Shown one piece after another: positions 17,409-26,308 of a DNA stretch of 64,000 nucleotides. The notes beneath the pieces were generated by a model that had not been told where the DNA came from, searched no databases, and saw only the letters and a list, made by a program, of their open reading frames with translations. The translations under genes were made by a program, and so were the position numbers. Numbering within the stretch: position 1 is the stretch's first letter; every line of letters begins with the position of its first letter. The DNA is from Micromonospora parva (GTDB lineage Bacteria > Actinomycetota > Actinomycetes > Mycobacteriales > Micromonosporaceae), in contig NZ_JNZS01000026.1 of NCBI RefSeq assembly GCF_000718515.1, positions 1 through 64,000 on the forward strand. Direction: 5' to 3'.

Positions 17409-17954
17409 CTAGCGGACCACCACTGTGACGGTGTGCTCCCGGTCGTTTTTGGGGATCGTCACGGCGACGGTGCCGGGGCGGACGAAGCGGATGTCCACCA
17501 CGCCCGCCTCGTACTGCTGGGAGACCAACTCCGGGCGGTCCACGGTGACGAGGCCCGGCCCGATGCCCTGGATCCGCAGCACCGCGCCGGTGGCGAAGCA
17601 GAGCGACTTCAGCAGCTCGATCTCGGTCTCGGCGAGCGGCAGGTCGTAGCGGACCGCGCCCAGACAGGCCGGCGTCGTGTCGGTCGGCGGGGGAGTCGTT
17701 CGGGGCGTACCCATGGTCCTGCTGGGGGTTGGCGGTGCGGCGGCCGGGCGCGTGCTGGTCGGCGGCGGTCGCGACGGCGACCCGGTGGGCGCGGGGATCG
17801 CCGTGCTCGCCGGGATCGGGGAGGGGGTCGGCGTCGAGCGGGTCGGGGCGGGCGGTTGGACGGGCAGCGGCGAGACGGCGTCGGTGCCGCAGGCGGCGAC
17901 CCCCACCGTGGCCGTGAGGATCACGACGAGCCGGCGCAGCGATCGCGGGTTCAT
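17409..17954 (-). CDS. Lipoprotein coupled to an ECF sigma factor gene
   Basis: A 181-residue predicted lipoprotein. The signal peptide is MNPRSLRRLVVILTATVGVAAC with a VAAC lipobox at about Cys22. A Pro/Thr/Ser-rich linker of about 70 residues follows, then a compact C-terminal domain of about 85 residues with two cysteines (PACLGA, KSLCFATG) and many beta-type segments. Its ATG overlaps the TGA of the sigma factor gene, so it is co-translated with it. It has no cytoplasmic domain and therefore is not a classical anti-sigma factor; a surface sensor or a target of the sigma factor are both possible. No known domain is recognised. Confidence 0.75.
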   Translation of the reverse strand: MNPRSLRRLVVILTATVGVAACGTDAVSPLPVQPPAPTRSTPTPSPIPASTAIPAPTGSPSRPPPTSTRPAAAPPTPSRTMGTPRTTPPPTDTTPACLGAVRYDLPLAETEIELLKSLCFATGAVLRIQGIGPGLVTVDRPELVSQQYEAGVVDIRFVRPGTVAVTIPKNDREHTVTVVVR

Positions 17955-18490
17955 TCGGCGTCGAGTCGTTGGCGGACCTGCCGCCGGGCCAGGTGCAACC
18001 GGGACTTCACGGTGCCCACCGGCACGTCGAGCAGGGCGGCGATCTCCGGGTAGCTCAGCCCCAGGACGTCGCGCAGGGCGACCACCTCGGCGAGGTCGGG
18101 GTGGACCGCGTCGAAGGCGTCGAGCAGGTCGAGGCGGGTGCCCGCGATCACGCTGGTCCGCCGGGGGTCGGCCTGGTCGGGCAGCGGCACGCCGCCGGCC
18201 TCCAGTCGGCAGCGGCGGCGCAGCGTGCGGTACGTGGAGCGGGCCCGGTTGGCGGTCAGCCGGTGCAGCCAGGTGCGGAACGAGGAGCGCCCCTCGAACC
18301 GGGTGATGCTGCCGGCCAGCGCCAGCAGGGCGTCCTGGCAGGCTTCCTCGGCGTCCTCCCGGTTGGGCAGGAACCGGGCGCACAGCCGCAGCACCTCCGG
18401 GCGCACCGCGACCAGCAGGGCGTTCAGCGCGGCCGGGTCGCCGTGCGCGGCGGACCGGGCCAGCGCGTCGATGTCGTCCGCGTCGGGCAT
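17951..18490 (-). CDS. ECF-subfamily RNA polymerase sigma factor
   Basis: A 179-residue sigma-70-family factor with region 2 (DAEEACQDALLALAGSITRFEG...FRTWLHRLTANRARSTYRT) and region 4 (LAEVVALRDVLGLSYPEIAALLDVPVGTVKSRLHLARRQVRQRL). The ATG at 18490 gives the family-typical N-terminus; the frame remains open to 18571, which would add 27 residues. No anti-sigma factor gene is adjacent; the only coupled gene is the lipoprotein. Confidence 0.9.
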   Translation of the reverse strand: MPDADDIDALARSAAHGDPAALNALLVAVRPEVLRLCARFLPNREDAEEACQDALLALAGSITRFEGRSSFRTWLHRLTANRARSTYRTLRRRCRLEAGGVPLPDQADPRRTSVIAGTRLDLLDAFDAVHPDLAEVVALRDVLGLSYPEIAALLDVPVGTVKSRLHLARRQVRQRLDAE

Positions 18491-18564
18491 GCCGGGTGTC
18501 CAATGCTCGCCGGTGCCGATCCCCGGAGCGTACGACCGCCGCCGCCGTAGTGGCCCCGTACCGT

Positions 18565-18607
18565 CCGGCACCCGACGCGAACCGGCACCCGACGCGAACC
18601 GGCGCCC
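18565..18607. repeat. 17-bp direct tandem repeat
   Basis: Two exact copies of CCGGCACCCGACGCGAA at 18565-18581 and 18582-18598, followed by a partial third unit (CCGGCGCCC). It lies in the sigma factor's upstream region and abuts the stop of the YciO-type gene. Confidence 0.8.
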
Positions 18608-19227
18608 TACTCGAAGCGGGACACGTCCCCGGCGCCCCGGCGCAGAATCTCCGGCTCGGGCCCGGACAGGTCGATCACCGTCGTCGGCTCCATGCCGCAG
18701 TCGCCGGCGTCGAGCACCGCGTCGAGCTGGTGGTCGAGCCGTTCCTTGATCTCCCAGCCCTGCGTCATCGGCTCCTCGTCGCCGGGCAGGACCAGCGTGC
18801 TGGACACCAGCGGCTCGGCCAGCTCGGCCAGCAGCGCCTGGGTGACGACGTGCCTTGGCACCCGCACGCCGACGGTTCGCTTCTTCGGGTGCAGCATCCG
18901 GCGGGGCACCTCGCGGGTGGCCGGCAGGATGAACGTGTAGCTGCCCGGGGTGGACGCCTTCACCAGCCGGAAGACCGAGTTGCTGATCTGCACGAACTGG
19001 CCGAGCTGCGCGAAGTCGTGGCAGACCAGGGTGAAGTGGTGCCGGTCGTCGAGGTGCCGGATCTGCCGGATGCGGTCGAGTCCGTCCTGGTTGCCCAGCT
19101 GGATGCCGAGCGCGTAGCAGGAGTCGGTCGGGTAGGCCACCAGCCCACCGCCGCGGATCAGGTCGGCGACCTGGCCGATGACCCGGGGCTGCGGGTTCTC
19201 CGGGTGCACGTCGTAGTACCTCGCCAT
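18607..19227 (-). CDS. YrdC/YciO-type L-threonylcarbamoyladenylate synthase-like protein
   Basis: A 206-residue member of the Sua5/YciO/YrdC family. The N-terminal DLIRGGGLVAYPTDSCYALGIQLGN and the KASTPGSYTFILPAT and TVGVRVPRH blocks are typical. Family members with assigned function make threonylcarbamoyl-AMP from threonine, bicarbonate and ATP for tRNA t6A modification. This sequence is of the YciO-like subgroup, whose role is less certain, and a separate TsaC/Sua5 may exist elsewhere in the genome. It stands alone, divergent from dnaE. Confidence 0.85.
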   Translation of the reverse strand: MARYYDVHPENPQPRVIGQVADLIRGGGLVAYPTDSCYALGIQLGNQDGLDRIRQIRHLDDRHHFTLVCHDFAQLGQFVQISNSVFRLVKASTPGSYTFILPATREVPRRMLHPKKRTVGVRVPRHVVTQALLAELAEPLVSSTLVLPGDEEPMTQGWEIKERLDHQLDAVLDAGDCGMEPTTVIDLSGPEPEILRRGAGDVSRFE

Positions 19228-19372
19228 CCTGGAGAGCCTAGGCCCATCCGGGGACGATCAGGAGACGAGGGCCACCCTCGGCGCGGACGGTGGAGCCGCC
19301 GAGATCACCTCGGTAGGGTAGGTCCCGGTCGGCTCCGACCAACAAGATCCACACCGCCGGGGGGCGCCACGC

Positions 19373-22300
19373 ATGGCTGATTCGTTCGCGCATCTGCACG
19401 TGCACACCGAGTACTCGATGCTCGACGGAGCGGCCCGACTGAAGGACCTGTTCGCCGAGGCCAAGCGGCTGGGCATGCCCGCTGTGGCGATCACCGACCA
19501 CGGCAACATGCACGGCGCGAACGACTTCTACAACCAGGCGATGGCCGCCGGGATCACCCCGATCCTGGGCGTCGAGGCGTACGTGGCGCCGGAGTCGCGC
19601 TACCACAAGGCGCGGGTCAAGTGGGGTCGCCCGGAGCAGAAGAGCGACGACATCTCCGGTAACGGCGCGATCACCCACAAGACGATGTGGGCGAAGAACG
19701 CGCAGGGCCTGAAGAACCTCTTCACCCTCAACTCGCGCGCCTCCATGGAGGGGCACTACGTCAAGTGGCCCCGGATGGACATGGAGCTGATCGCCGAGCA
19801 CGCCGAGGGGATCATGGCCACCACCGGCTGCCCGTCCGGCGCGGTGCAGACCCGGCTGCGGCTGGGTCAGTTCGACGAGGCGCTCAAGGTCGCCGCCAGC
19901 TACCAGGACATCTTCGGCAAGGAGAACTACTTCCTGGAGATCATGGATCACGGCCTCTCCATCGAGAGCCGGGTCCGCGAGGGGCTCACCGAGATCGCCC
20001 GCAAGCTGGACATCCCGCCGGTGGTCACCAACGACTCGCACTACACCCACGAGGCCCAGGCCACCGCCCACGACGTGCTGCTCTGCGTGCAGACCGGCAG
20101 CAACATCGACGACCCCAACCGGTTCCGGTTCGAGGGCGGCGGCTACTTCATCAAGAGTGCCGACCAGATGCGCGCCGTGGACTCGTCCGAGCTGTGGCAG
20201 GAGGGCTGCCGCAACACCCTGCTGGTCGCCGAGAAGGTCGACCCGAAGGGCATGTTCGAGTTCCACAACCTGATGCCGCGCTTCCCGGTGCCCGAGGGTG
20301 AGACCGAGGAGTCCTGGTTCCGCAAGGAGACCTTCGCCGGCCTGGGCCGCCGCTACCCGAACGGCATCCCGGAGGGGCACGTCGTCCAGGCGGAGTACGA
20401 GCTGGGCGTCATCAACCAGATGGGCTTCCCGTCCTACTTCCTCGTGGTCGCCGACTTCATCCAGTGGGCGAAGAACCAGGGCATCGCGGTGGGTCCGGGC
20501 CGTGGTTCGGCCGCCGGCTCGCTCGTGGCGTACGCACTGGGCATCACCGACCTGGACCCGATCCAGCACGGCCTGATCTTCGAGCGGTTCCTGAACCCCG
20601 AGCGGGTCTCGATGCCGGATGTCGACATCGACTTCGACGAGCGCCGGCGCGGTGAGGTGATCAAGTACGTCACCGACAAGTGGGGCGAGGACAAGGTCGC
20701 CCAGATCGCGACCTTCGGCACGATCAAGGCGAAGGCCGCGATCAAGGACTCGGCCCGGGTCCTCGGCTTCCCGTACGCGGTCGGCGACCGGATCACCAAG
20801 GCCATGCCGCCGGCGGTGATGGGCAAGGACATCCCGCTCACCGGCATCTTCGACAACAAGCACCCCCGCTACGCCGAGGCGGGCGAGATCCGCGGCCTGT
20901 ACGACTCCGACCCGGACGTCCGCAAGGTGATCGACACCGCCAAGGGCATCGAGGGGCTGATCCGGCAGACCGGTGTGCACGCCGCCGGCGTCATCATGTC
21001 CGCCGAGCCGATCATCGAGCACATCCCGTTGATGCGCCGCGACGCCGACGGGGCGATCATCACGCAGTTCGACTACCCGACCTGCGAGTCGCTCGGGCTG
21101 CTGAAGATGGACTTCCTCGGCCTGCGCAACCTGACGATCATCGACGACGCGGTCAAGAACATCGAGCTGAACCACGGTCTCAAGCTCGACCTGCTGGCCC
21201 TGCCGCTGGACGACAAGGCCGCGTACGAGCTGCTGGCCCGCGGTGACACCCTCGGCGTGTTCCAGCTCGACGGTGGGCCGATGCGGTCGCTGCTGCGGTT
21301 GATGAAACCGGACAACTTCGAGGACATCTCCGCCGTCCTGGCCCTGTACCGGCCCGGCCCGATGGGTGTCGACTCGCACACCAACTACGCGCTGCGCAAG
21401 AACGGCCTGCAGGAGATCACCCCGATCCACCCGGAGCTGGAGGAGCCGCTGCGGGAGATCCTGGCGCCCACCCACGGCCTGATCGTCTACCAGGAGCAGG
21501 TGCAGCGGGCCGCGCAGATCCTCGCCGGTTACAGCCTCGGTCAGGCGGACCTGCTGCGCCGGGCGATGGGTAAGAAGAAGAAGGAAATCCTCGACAAGGA
21601 GTTCATCCCGTTCCGGGACGGCTGCCGCGAGCGCGGTTACTCCGACGAGGCGATCCAGGCGGTGTGGGACGTCCTGGTCCCGTTCGCCGGGTACGCCTTC
21701 AACAAGGCGCACTCCGCCGCGTACGGGCTGGTCTCCTACTGGACCGCGTACCTGAAGGCGCACTACCCGGCCGAGTACATGGCCGGGCTGCTGACCAGCG
21801 TCGGCGACGACAAGGACAAGATGGCGCTCTACCTGGCCGAGTGTCGCCGGATGCGCATCCAGGTGCTGCCACCGGACGTGAACACCTCGGCCGGGCCGTT
21901 CACCCCGGTCGGCAAGGACATCCGCTTCGGCCTGGCCGCCGTGCGCAACGTCGGGGCGAACGTGGTCGCCTCGATCATGCGCTGCCGGGAGGAGAAGGGC
22001 GACTACACCGACTTCTACGACTTCCTGTCCAAGGTGGACGCGGTGGTCTGCAACAAGAAGACCATCGAATCGCTGATCAAGGCGGGCGCGTTCGACTCGA
22101 TGGACCACCCCCGCAAGGGGCTGCTCGCGGTGCACGCCGACGCGATCGACGCGTACGCCGACGTCAAGCGCAAGGAGGCCGTCGGCCAGTACGACCTGTT
22201 CGGCGCCGGCTTCGGTGACGCCGACACCGGCAGCACCACAGTGATGCCGACCATCGGTGACAGCGAGTGGGACAAGCGCGACAAGCTGGCCTTCGAACGG

Positions 22301-22903
22301 GAGATGCTCGGCCTGTACGTCTCCGACCACCCGCTGTTCGGTTTGGAGCACATTCTCAACGCGGCGGCCGACACCACCATCGCCTCGCTGGCCGAGGAGG
22401 GCGGGGTGCCCGACGGGGCGGTCGTCACCCTCGCCGGCATTCTCTCCGGGGTGCAGCGCCGGGTCACCAAGCAGGGCCGGGCCTGGGCGTCGGCCACCCT
22501 GGAGGACCTGGCCGGCGGGGTGGAGACGCTGTTCTTCCCCAACACCTACGAGGTGATCGGGCAGTACATCGCCGAGGACGCCATCGTGGTGGTCAAGGGT
22601 CGGGTGGACCGCCGCGACGACACCCCACGGATCATGGCGATGGACATGTCCATGCCGGACGTCAGCACCAGCGCCACCAACAAGCCGGTCACCCTCACCA
22701 TCCCGGTGCACCGGTGCACACCACCGCTGGTGGAGAAACTCAAGGAGACCCTGGTGCTGCACCCGGGCGACACCGAGGTGCACGTCAAGCTGCAGAACGG
22801 CGGGCGTACCACCACCCTGCGGCTGGGGCCGTTCCGGGTGGCGCCGACGACCGCCCTGATGGGTGACCTGAAGAGCGTCCTCGGCCCGGCCAACGTGAGC
22901 TGA
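19373..22903 (+). CDS. dnaE: DNA polymerase III alpha subunit
   Basis: A 1176-residue replicative polymerase of the DnaE1 type. Order seen: an N-terminal PHP domain ([16 protein letters not shown]), the polymerase palm with PDVDIDF near residues 413-419, fingers and tandem helix-hairpin-helix region ([32 protein letters not shown]), and a C-terminal OB fold ([30 protein letters not shown]). The length is normal. The ATG is set by the conserved N-terminus. This is an essential housekeeping gene inside the segment that separates yebC from ruvC, which argues against the segment being a simple mobile island. Confidence 0.97.
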   Translation: MADSFAHLHVHTEYSMLDGAARLKDLFAEAKRLGMPAVAITDHGNMHGANDFYNQAMAAGITPILGVEAYVAPESRYHKARVKWGRPEQKSDDISGNGAITHKTMWAKNAQGLKNLFTLNSRASMEGHYVKWPRMDMELIAEHAEGIMATTGCPSGAVQTRLRLGQFDEALKVAASYQDIFGKENYFLEIMDHGLSIESRVREGLTEIARKLDIPPVVTNDSHYTHEAQATAHDVLLCVQTGSNIDDPNRFRFEGGGYFIKSADQMRAVDSSELWQEGCRNTLLVAEKVDPKGMFEFHNLMPRFPVPEGETEESWFRKETFAGLGRRYPNGIPEGHVVQAEYELGVINQMGFPSYFLVVADFIQWAKNQGIAVGPGRGSAAGSLVAYALGITDLDPIQHGLIFERFLNPERVSMPDVDIDFDERRRGEVIKYVTDKWGEDKVAQIATFGTIKAKAAIKDSARVLGFPYAVGDRITKAMPPAVMGKDIPLTGIFDNKHPRYAEAGEIRGLYDSDPDVRKVIDTAKGIEGLIRQTGVHAAGVIMSAEPIIEHIPLMRRDADGAIITQFDYPTCESLGLLKMDFLGLRNLTIIDDAVKNIELNHGLKLDLLALPLDDKAAYELLARGDTLGVFQLDGGPMRSLLRLMKPDNFEDISAVLALYRPGPMGVDSHTNYALRKNGLQEITPIHPELEEPLREILAPTHGLIVYQEQVQRAAQILAGYSLGQADLLRRAMGKKKKEILDKEFIPFRDGCRERGYSDEAIQAVWDVLVPFAGYAFNKAHSAAYGLVSYWTAYLKAHYPAEYMAGLLTSVGDDKDKMALYLAECRRMRIQVLPPDVNTSAGPFTPVGKDIRFGLAAVRNVGANVVASIMRCREEKGDYTDFYDFLSKVDAVVCNKKTIESLIKAGAFDSMDHPRKGLLAVHADAIDAYADVKRKEAVGQYDLFGAGFGDADTGSTTVMPTIGDSEWDKRDKLAFEREMLGLYVSDHPLFGLEHILNAAADTTIASLAEEGGVPDGAVVTLAGILSGVQRRVTKQGRAWASATLEDLAGGVETLFFPNTYEVIGQYIAEDAIVVVKGRVDRRDDTPRIMAMDMSMPDVSTSATNKPVTLTIPVHRCTPPLVEKLKETLVLHPGDTEVHVKLQNGGRTTTLRLGPFRVAPTTALMGDLKSVLGPANVS

Positions 22904-22936
22904 GCGGGCCGGCCCGTCGGCGTGAGCTGACCGGGG

Positions 22937-22974
22937 CCTCGGCCCGGCCGGGCGTTCGTCCGACCGGGCCGAGG
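22937..22974. terminator. Bidirectional hairpin terminator between dnaE and the ABC-F gene
   Basis: CCTCGGCCCGG (22937-22947) and CCGGGCCGAGG (22964-22974) form a perfect 11-bp stem with a 16-nt loop. It sits between two convergent genes, 33 bases after dnaE and 13 bases after the ABC-F stop. Confidence 0.75.
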
Positions 22975-22986
22975 ACACCGCCGGGC

Positions 22987-24624
22987 TCAGCCCCGGTCGG
23001 GGGCGCTGATCTCCCGCAGTTGGCCGTCGGCCAGCCGCAACCAGCGCTGCACGCCGATCTCCGCGAGGAACCGTTCGTCGTGGCTGACCACCACGAACGC
23101 CCCCTGGTACGCGGCGAGCGCGCTCTCCAACTGACCGACGCTGACCAGGTCCAGGTTGTTCGTCGGTTCGTCGAGCAGCAGCAGTTGCGGTGCCGGTTCG
23201 GCGCAGAGCACACAGGCGAGGGTGGCGCGTAGCCGCTCGCCACCGGAGAGCACCCCGACGGGCAGGTTGACCCGGGCGCCCCGGAACAGAAACCGGGCGA
23301 GCAGGTTCATCCGCCTGGCGTCCGGCAGGCTCGGCGCGTACGCGGCGAAGTTCTCCGCCACCGTACGGTCGAGGTCCAGCAGGTCCAGCCGCTGCGACAG
23401 GTACGCGATCCGCCCGTCGGCCCGCTTGATGTCGCCGCCGGCCGGCTCCAGGTCGCCGGTGACCAGGCGCAGCAGGGTGGACTTGCCGACGCCGTTCGCC
23501 CCGGTGAGCGCGATCCGTTCCGGCCCCCGGATCACCAGGTCCGCGCCGTCGCCGCCGAACAGGTCCCGGTCGTCGAAGCGGGCCCGCATCCCCTGGCCGG
23601 AGAAGACCGTGCGCCCGCCCGGGACGCTGGTGTCCGGCAGATCGACGGTGATCCGGTCCTCGTCGCGTACCGCCCGCCCCGCCTCGTCGAGTCGGGCCTT
23701 GGCCTGCCCGAGCCGGCCGGCGTGCGTCTCCTGCGCCCTGCCCGCCGACTCCTGCGCGCTGCGCTTGAGACCGCCGGCCACGATCCGGGCCAGACCGGCG
23801 TTCTTCAGGTTCTTGGCGGCGTTGCTGGCCCGCCGGTCGGCGCGCTCCCGGGCCTGCTGCATCTCCCGCTTCTCCCGCTTGACCTCCTGCTCGGCGTTGC
23901 GCAGGTTGCTCTCGGCGACCTCCCGCGCCGCCTGCACCGCCTCGGTGTAGGCGGTGAAGTTGCCCCCGTACCAGCGGATCTCGCCCCGGTCCAGCTCGGC
24001 GATGCGGTCCATCCGGTCCAGCAGTTCCCGGTCGTGGCTGACCAGCAGCAGACACCCGGACCAGCCGGTGAGCACGTCGTAGAGCTTGTGCCGGGCGTCC
24101 AGGTCCAGGTTGTTCGTCGGCTCGTCGAGCAGCAGCACGTTCGGGCGGCGCAGCAGTTGCGCCGCCAGGCCGAGGGAGACCACCTGACCGCCGCTGAGGG
24201 TGTGCAGCCGCCGGTCGAGCGACAGTTCACCCAGGCCGAGCCGGTCCAACTCCGAGCGGGTGCGCTCCTCGATGTCCCAGTCGTCGCCGATGGTGGCGAA
24301 GTGTTCCTCGCTCGCGTCGCCGGCCTCGATGGCGTGCAACGCCGCGACCCGCTCGGCCACGCCCAGCACCTGCGCCACGCTCAGGTCACCGGCCAGGGGC
24401 AGCGTCTGCGGGAGGTAGCCGAGCAGGCCGTCGACGGTGACGCTGCCACCGCTGGGCCGCAGCTCCCCGGCGATCAGCCGCAGCAGGGTGCTCTTGCCGG
24501 CGCCGTTGGGCGCGACCAGGCCGGTGCGACCGCCCGGCACCGTGAAGGACAGGTCCGAGAAGACCGGGGTGTCGTCCGGCCACGAGAAGGACAGATTCGA
24601 GCAGACGATGAAGGCATCAGACAT
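22987..24624 (-). CDS. ABC-F family ATPase (ribosome-associated, possible antibiotic-resistance type)
   Basis: A 545-residue protein with two ABC domains and no membrane segments. Walker A sequences are APNGAGKS and GANGVGKS; signatures are LSGGQ and LSGGE; both Walker B motifs read LLLDEPTNNLDL. The domains are joined by a highly charged helical linker (residues about 235-300: REKREMQQARERADRRASNAAKNLKN). This is the ABC-F layout, whose characterised members act on the ribosomal E site; some confer resistance to macrolides, lincosamides or pleuromutilins. GAGG lies 9 bases upstream of the ATG. The leader contains two short reading frames and a possible stem, which suggests inducible control. 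Confidence 0.9.
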   Translation of the reverse strand: MSDAFIVCSNLSFSWPDDTPVFSDLSFTVPGGRTGLVAPNGAGKSTLLRLIAGELRPSGGSVTVDGLLGYLPQTLPLAGDLSVAQVLGVAERVAALHAIEAGDASEEHFATIGDDWDIEERTRSELDRLGLGELSLDRRLHTLSGGQVVSLGLAAQLLRRPNVLLLDEPTNNLDLDARHKLYDVLTGWSGCLLLVSHDRELLDRMDRIAELDRGEIRWYGGNFTAYTEAVQAAREVAESNLRNAEQEVKREKREMQQARERADRRASNAAKNLKNAGLARIVAGGLKRSAQESAGRAQETHAGRLGQAKARLDEAGRAVRDEDRITVDLPDTSVPGGRTVFSGQGMRARFDDRDLFGGDGADLVIRGPERIALTGANGVGKSTLLRLVTGDLEPAGGDIKRADGRIAYLSQRLDLLDLDRTVAENFAAYAPSLPDARRMNLLARFLFRGARVNLPVGVLSGGERLRATLACVLCAEPAPQLLLLDEPTNNLDLVSVGQLESALAAYQGAFVVVSHDERFLAEIGVQRWLRLADGQLREISAPDRG

Positions 24625-24785
24625 GGCGAGTGACCTCAGAGGGTGGGCTGGGCGTGCGTAAGCCGCCCGACGACGAACGGGAACGGTGGAACGACGTCAT
24701 GGCCATCGCGGCTGCGCCTTACGCGCGCCGAACCGATGGCCGAACACATCCGGTCTCACCCGGAGATGTCGTCGTCACCCGCCAT
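24617..24785 (-). promoter_or_regulatory. Leader with two upstream reading frames and an inverted repeat
   Basis: Read on the minus strand: a 9-codon frame MAGDDDISG (24785-24756) preceded by GGGAGACCAGAC, then a 27-codon frame (24700-24617, starting MTSFHRSRSSSGG) that ends 8 bases inside the ABC-F gene. GGCGTGCGTAAG (24651-24662) and CTTACGCGCGCC (24718-24729) are complementary at 11 of 12 positions, placing a potential stem between the first frame and the ABC-F start. This resembles ribosome-mediated attenuation leaders of resistance genes. The frames may be fortuitous in GC-rich DNA. Confidence 0.4.
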
Positions 24786-24913
24786 GTCTGGTCTCCCTGG
24801 TCGTACCACTGACCCAACGCCGCCGAGTCTAACAACGGATCTCCACCCCGCCACCGGGTTACCAGCCAGGTGCCGCTTCGCGGTATCGGACAGCCACTTC
24901 GGCGCAGCCGGCG

Positions 24914-25318
24914 CTAGGAAACGTCGAAGAGGCGTAGCCCGTCGTACTCGGCGAAGTCGGCGAAATCTTTGCCGTTGAAAGGCGCCAGTGGCAGCCGGTC
25001 GACCAGGCAGCAAGCCGCGATCCAGGAGTCGTTGGTCGGTCGGGGGAGCCCTCGGTGCTGAGCCCGTGCTTGGAGGTGACCCCAGGTGACCGCCACCGCC
25101 TCGTCGAAGGGAAGCAGCACGATTCCCGAACGCCACTGCGCGAGATCAGCCAGCTTGCGCGGACCCCAGCTGCGCAGTGCCGTCCACTTGGTCAGCTCGC
25201 CGAGCGTCACGAAGGTGATGCAGAGGGTCTTACCGGCCAGGCGGGCACGGAGACGTTCAGGTAGTCGCCCGCGGAGGATTGCTGACGCGACGTCGGTGTC
25301 CAGAACGACGAGGCTCAT
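24914..25318 (-). CDS. PIN-domain ribonuclease, VapC-type toxin
   Basis: A 134-residue PIN-fold protein. The acidic catalytic residues are visible as D8 (LDTDVAS), E in GELTKW, D in TNDSWIAACC and the distal D in GKDF. VapC toxins are magnesium-dependent RNases that cleave tRNA or rRNA. It overlaps the 3' end of the small upstream gene by 4 bases (ATGA), the standard toxin-antitoxin order with the antitoxin first. Confidence 0.85.
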   Translation of the reverse strand: MSLVVLDTDVASAILRGRLPERLRARLAGKTLCITFVTLGELTKWTALRSWGPRKLADLAQWRSGIVLLPFDEAVAVTWGHLQARAQHRGLPRPTNDSWIAACCLVDRLPLAPFNGKDFADFAEYDGLRLFDVS

Positions 25319-25563
25319 GCGGCGCCGGCCCGCCGAGAGGTGTACAGGTCGGTGAGGAACTCGTCCAGTTCCTCGTCCGACTCGAAGAGACCCGGACGGG
25401 CCAGGTCGTCCACGGAGGCGACCGGCTGGACGCCCTGACGACGGGCCAACTCCTCGGCCGGCACGTGGTCAGTCGTCGGCCATTCGGGCATCTGTTCGGC
25501 ATTGCTCGACGTCACGGCTCGCTCCTGCACATCGGGTCGGCCCAATTCTTCCACCTCCGACAT
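25315..25563 (-). CDS. Antitoxin of the PIN-domain toxin
   Basis: An 82-residue acidic protein directly before, and overlapping, the PIN toxin gene. The N-terminal 40 residues are polar. The C-terminal part (SVDDLARPGLFESDEELDEFLTDLYTSRRAG) looks like the toxin-wrapping tail of VapB-like antitoxins. No classic ribbon-helix-helix or AbrB signature is obvious. A TTGACT (25595-25600, minus strand) upstream is a possible -35. Confidence 0.75.
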   Translation of the reverse strand: MSEVEELGRPDVQERAVTSSNAEQMPEWPTTDHVPAEELARRQGVQPVASVDDLARPGLFESDEELDEFLTDLYTSRRAGAA

Positions 25564-25612
25564 CGATGGGCGGCATCTCGCGTTGATGTCGGGGAGTCAA
25601 GCTGTACCGCGC

Positions 25613-26308
25613 TCAGCGGGGTCGGTATTCGACCTCGGGGCGGCCGGGGGTGCCGTATCGGGGGGTGCGCGCGGCCCGGTCGACGGTCACCAGGTACTCC
25701 AGATAGCGGCGGGCGGTCACCCGGGAGATGCCGGTCAGCGCGCTCACCTCGGTCGCGGACAGCCCGGCCGCCGCGCGGGTGCCGTCGGTGAGGGCGGCGC
25801 GTACCCGATCAAGGGTCTGCGCGTCGAGCCCCTTCGGCAGGCTGTGCCCGGCGGTGCCGCGCAGGGTGGCGAACATCTGGTCCACCTCGTGCTGGGCGGC
25901 GACCTCGCCGTCGGCGAGCGCCTGGGCGCGGTAGTCGGCGTAGCGCTCCAGCTTGTCGCGGAACGCGGCGAACGTGAACGGTTTGAGCAGGTAGTGGGTC
26001 ACCCCGAGGGACACGGCGGTGCGCACCACCGCCAGGTCCCGCGCGGACGTCACGGCCAGCACGTCCACGCTGCTGCCGGCCGCCCGCAGCGCCCGGCACA
26101 CGTCCAGGCCGTGCAGGTCGGGCAGCCGAAAATCCAGGAGTACGAGGTCCACGCCGCCGCCGTGGTCGGCGCGCAGGGCCGCCATCGCCGCCCGCGCGGT
26201 GTGCGCCACCCCGACCACCACAAAACCCCGAACCCGTTCGGTGTACGCGGCGTGCGCCTCGGCCAGCAGCGGCTCGTCCTCGACGACGAGCACCCGGATG
26301 TCGGTCAT
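25613..26308 (-). CDS. CitB/DcuR-type response regulator
   Basis: A 231-residue regulator. Receiver domain: acidic pair E10-D11, phospho-acceptor D59 in LVLLDFRLPD, and K in YLLKPF. The C-terminal half has a helix-turn-helix of the citrate/malate-type regulators (GLSATEVSALTGISRVTARRYLEYLV). It is co-translated with the upstream sensor kinase through an ATGA overlap. In related systems it activates transport genes for C4-dicarboxylates or citrate, which fits the divergent dctA-like gene. Confidence 0.92.
   Translation of the reverse strand: MTDIRVLVVEDEPLLAEAHAAYTERVRGFVVVGVAHTARAAMAALRADHGGGVDLVLLDFRLPDLHGLDVCRALRAAGSSVDVLAVTSARDLAVVRTAVSLGVTHYLLKPFTFAAFRDKLERYADYRAQALADGEVAAQHEVDQMFATLRGTAGHSLPKGLDAQTLDRVRAALTDGTRAAAGLSATEVSALTGISRVTARRYLEYLVTVDRAARTPRYGTPGRPEVEYRPR

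Noticed and set aside
19238..24055. A 1605-codon open frame on the minus strand across dnaE and the ABC-F gene
   Set aside because: It is antisense to two well-recognised genes, its translation is low-complexity and His/Arg/Val-rich, and it has no domain. Long antisense frames are expected at this GC content.
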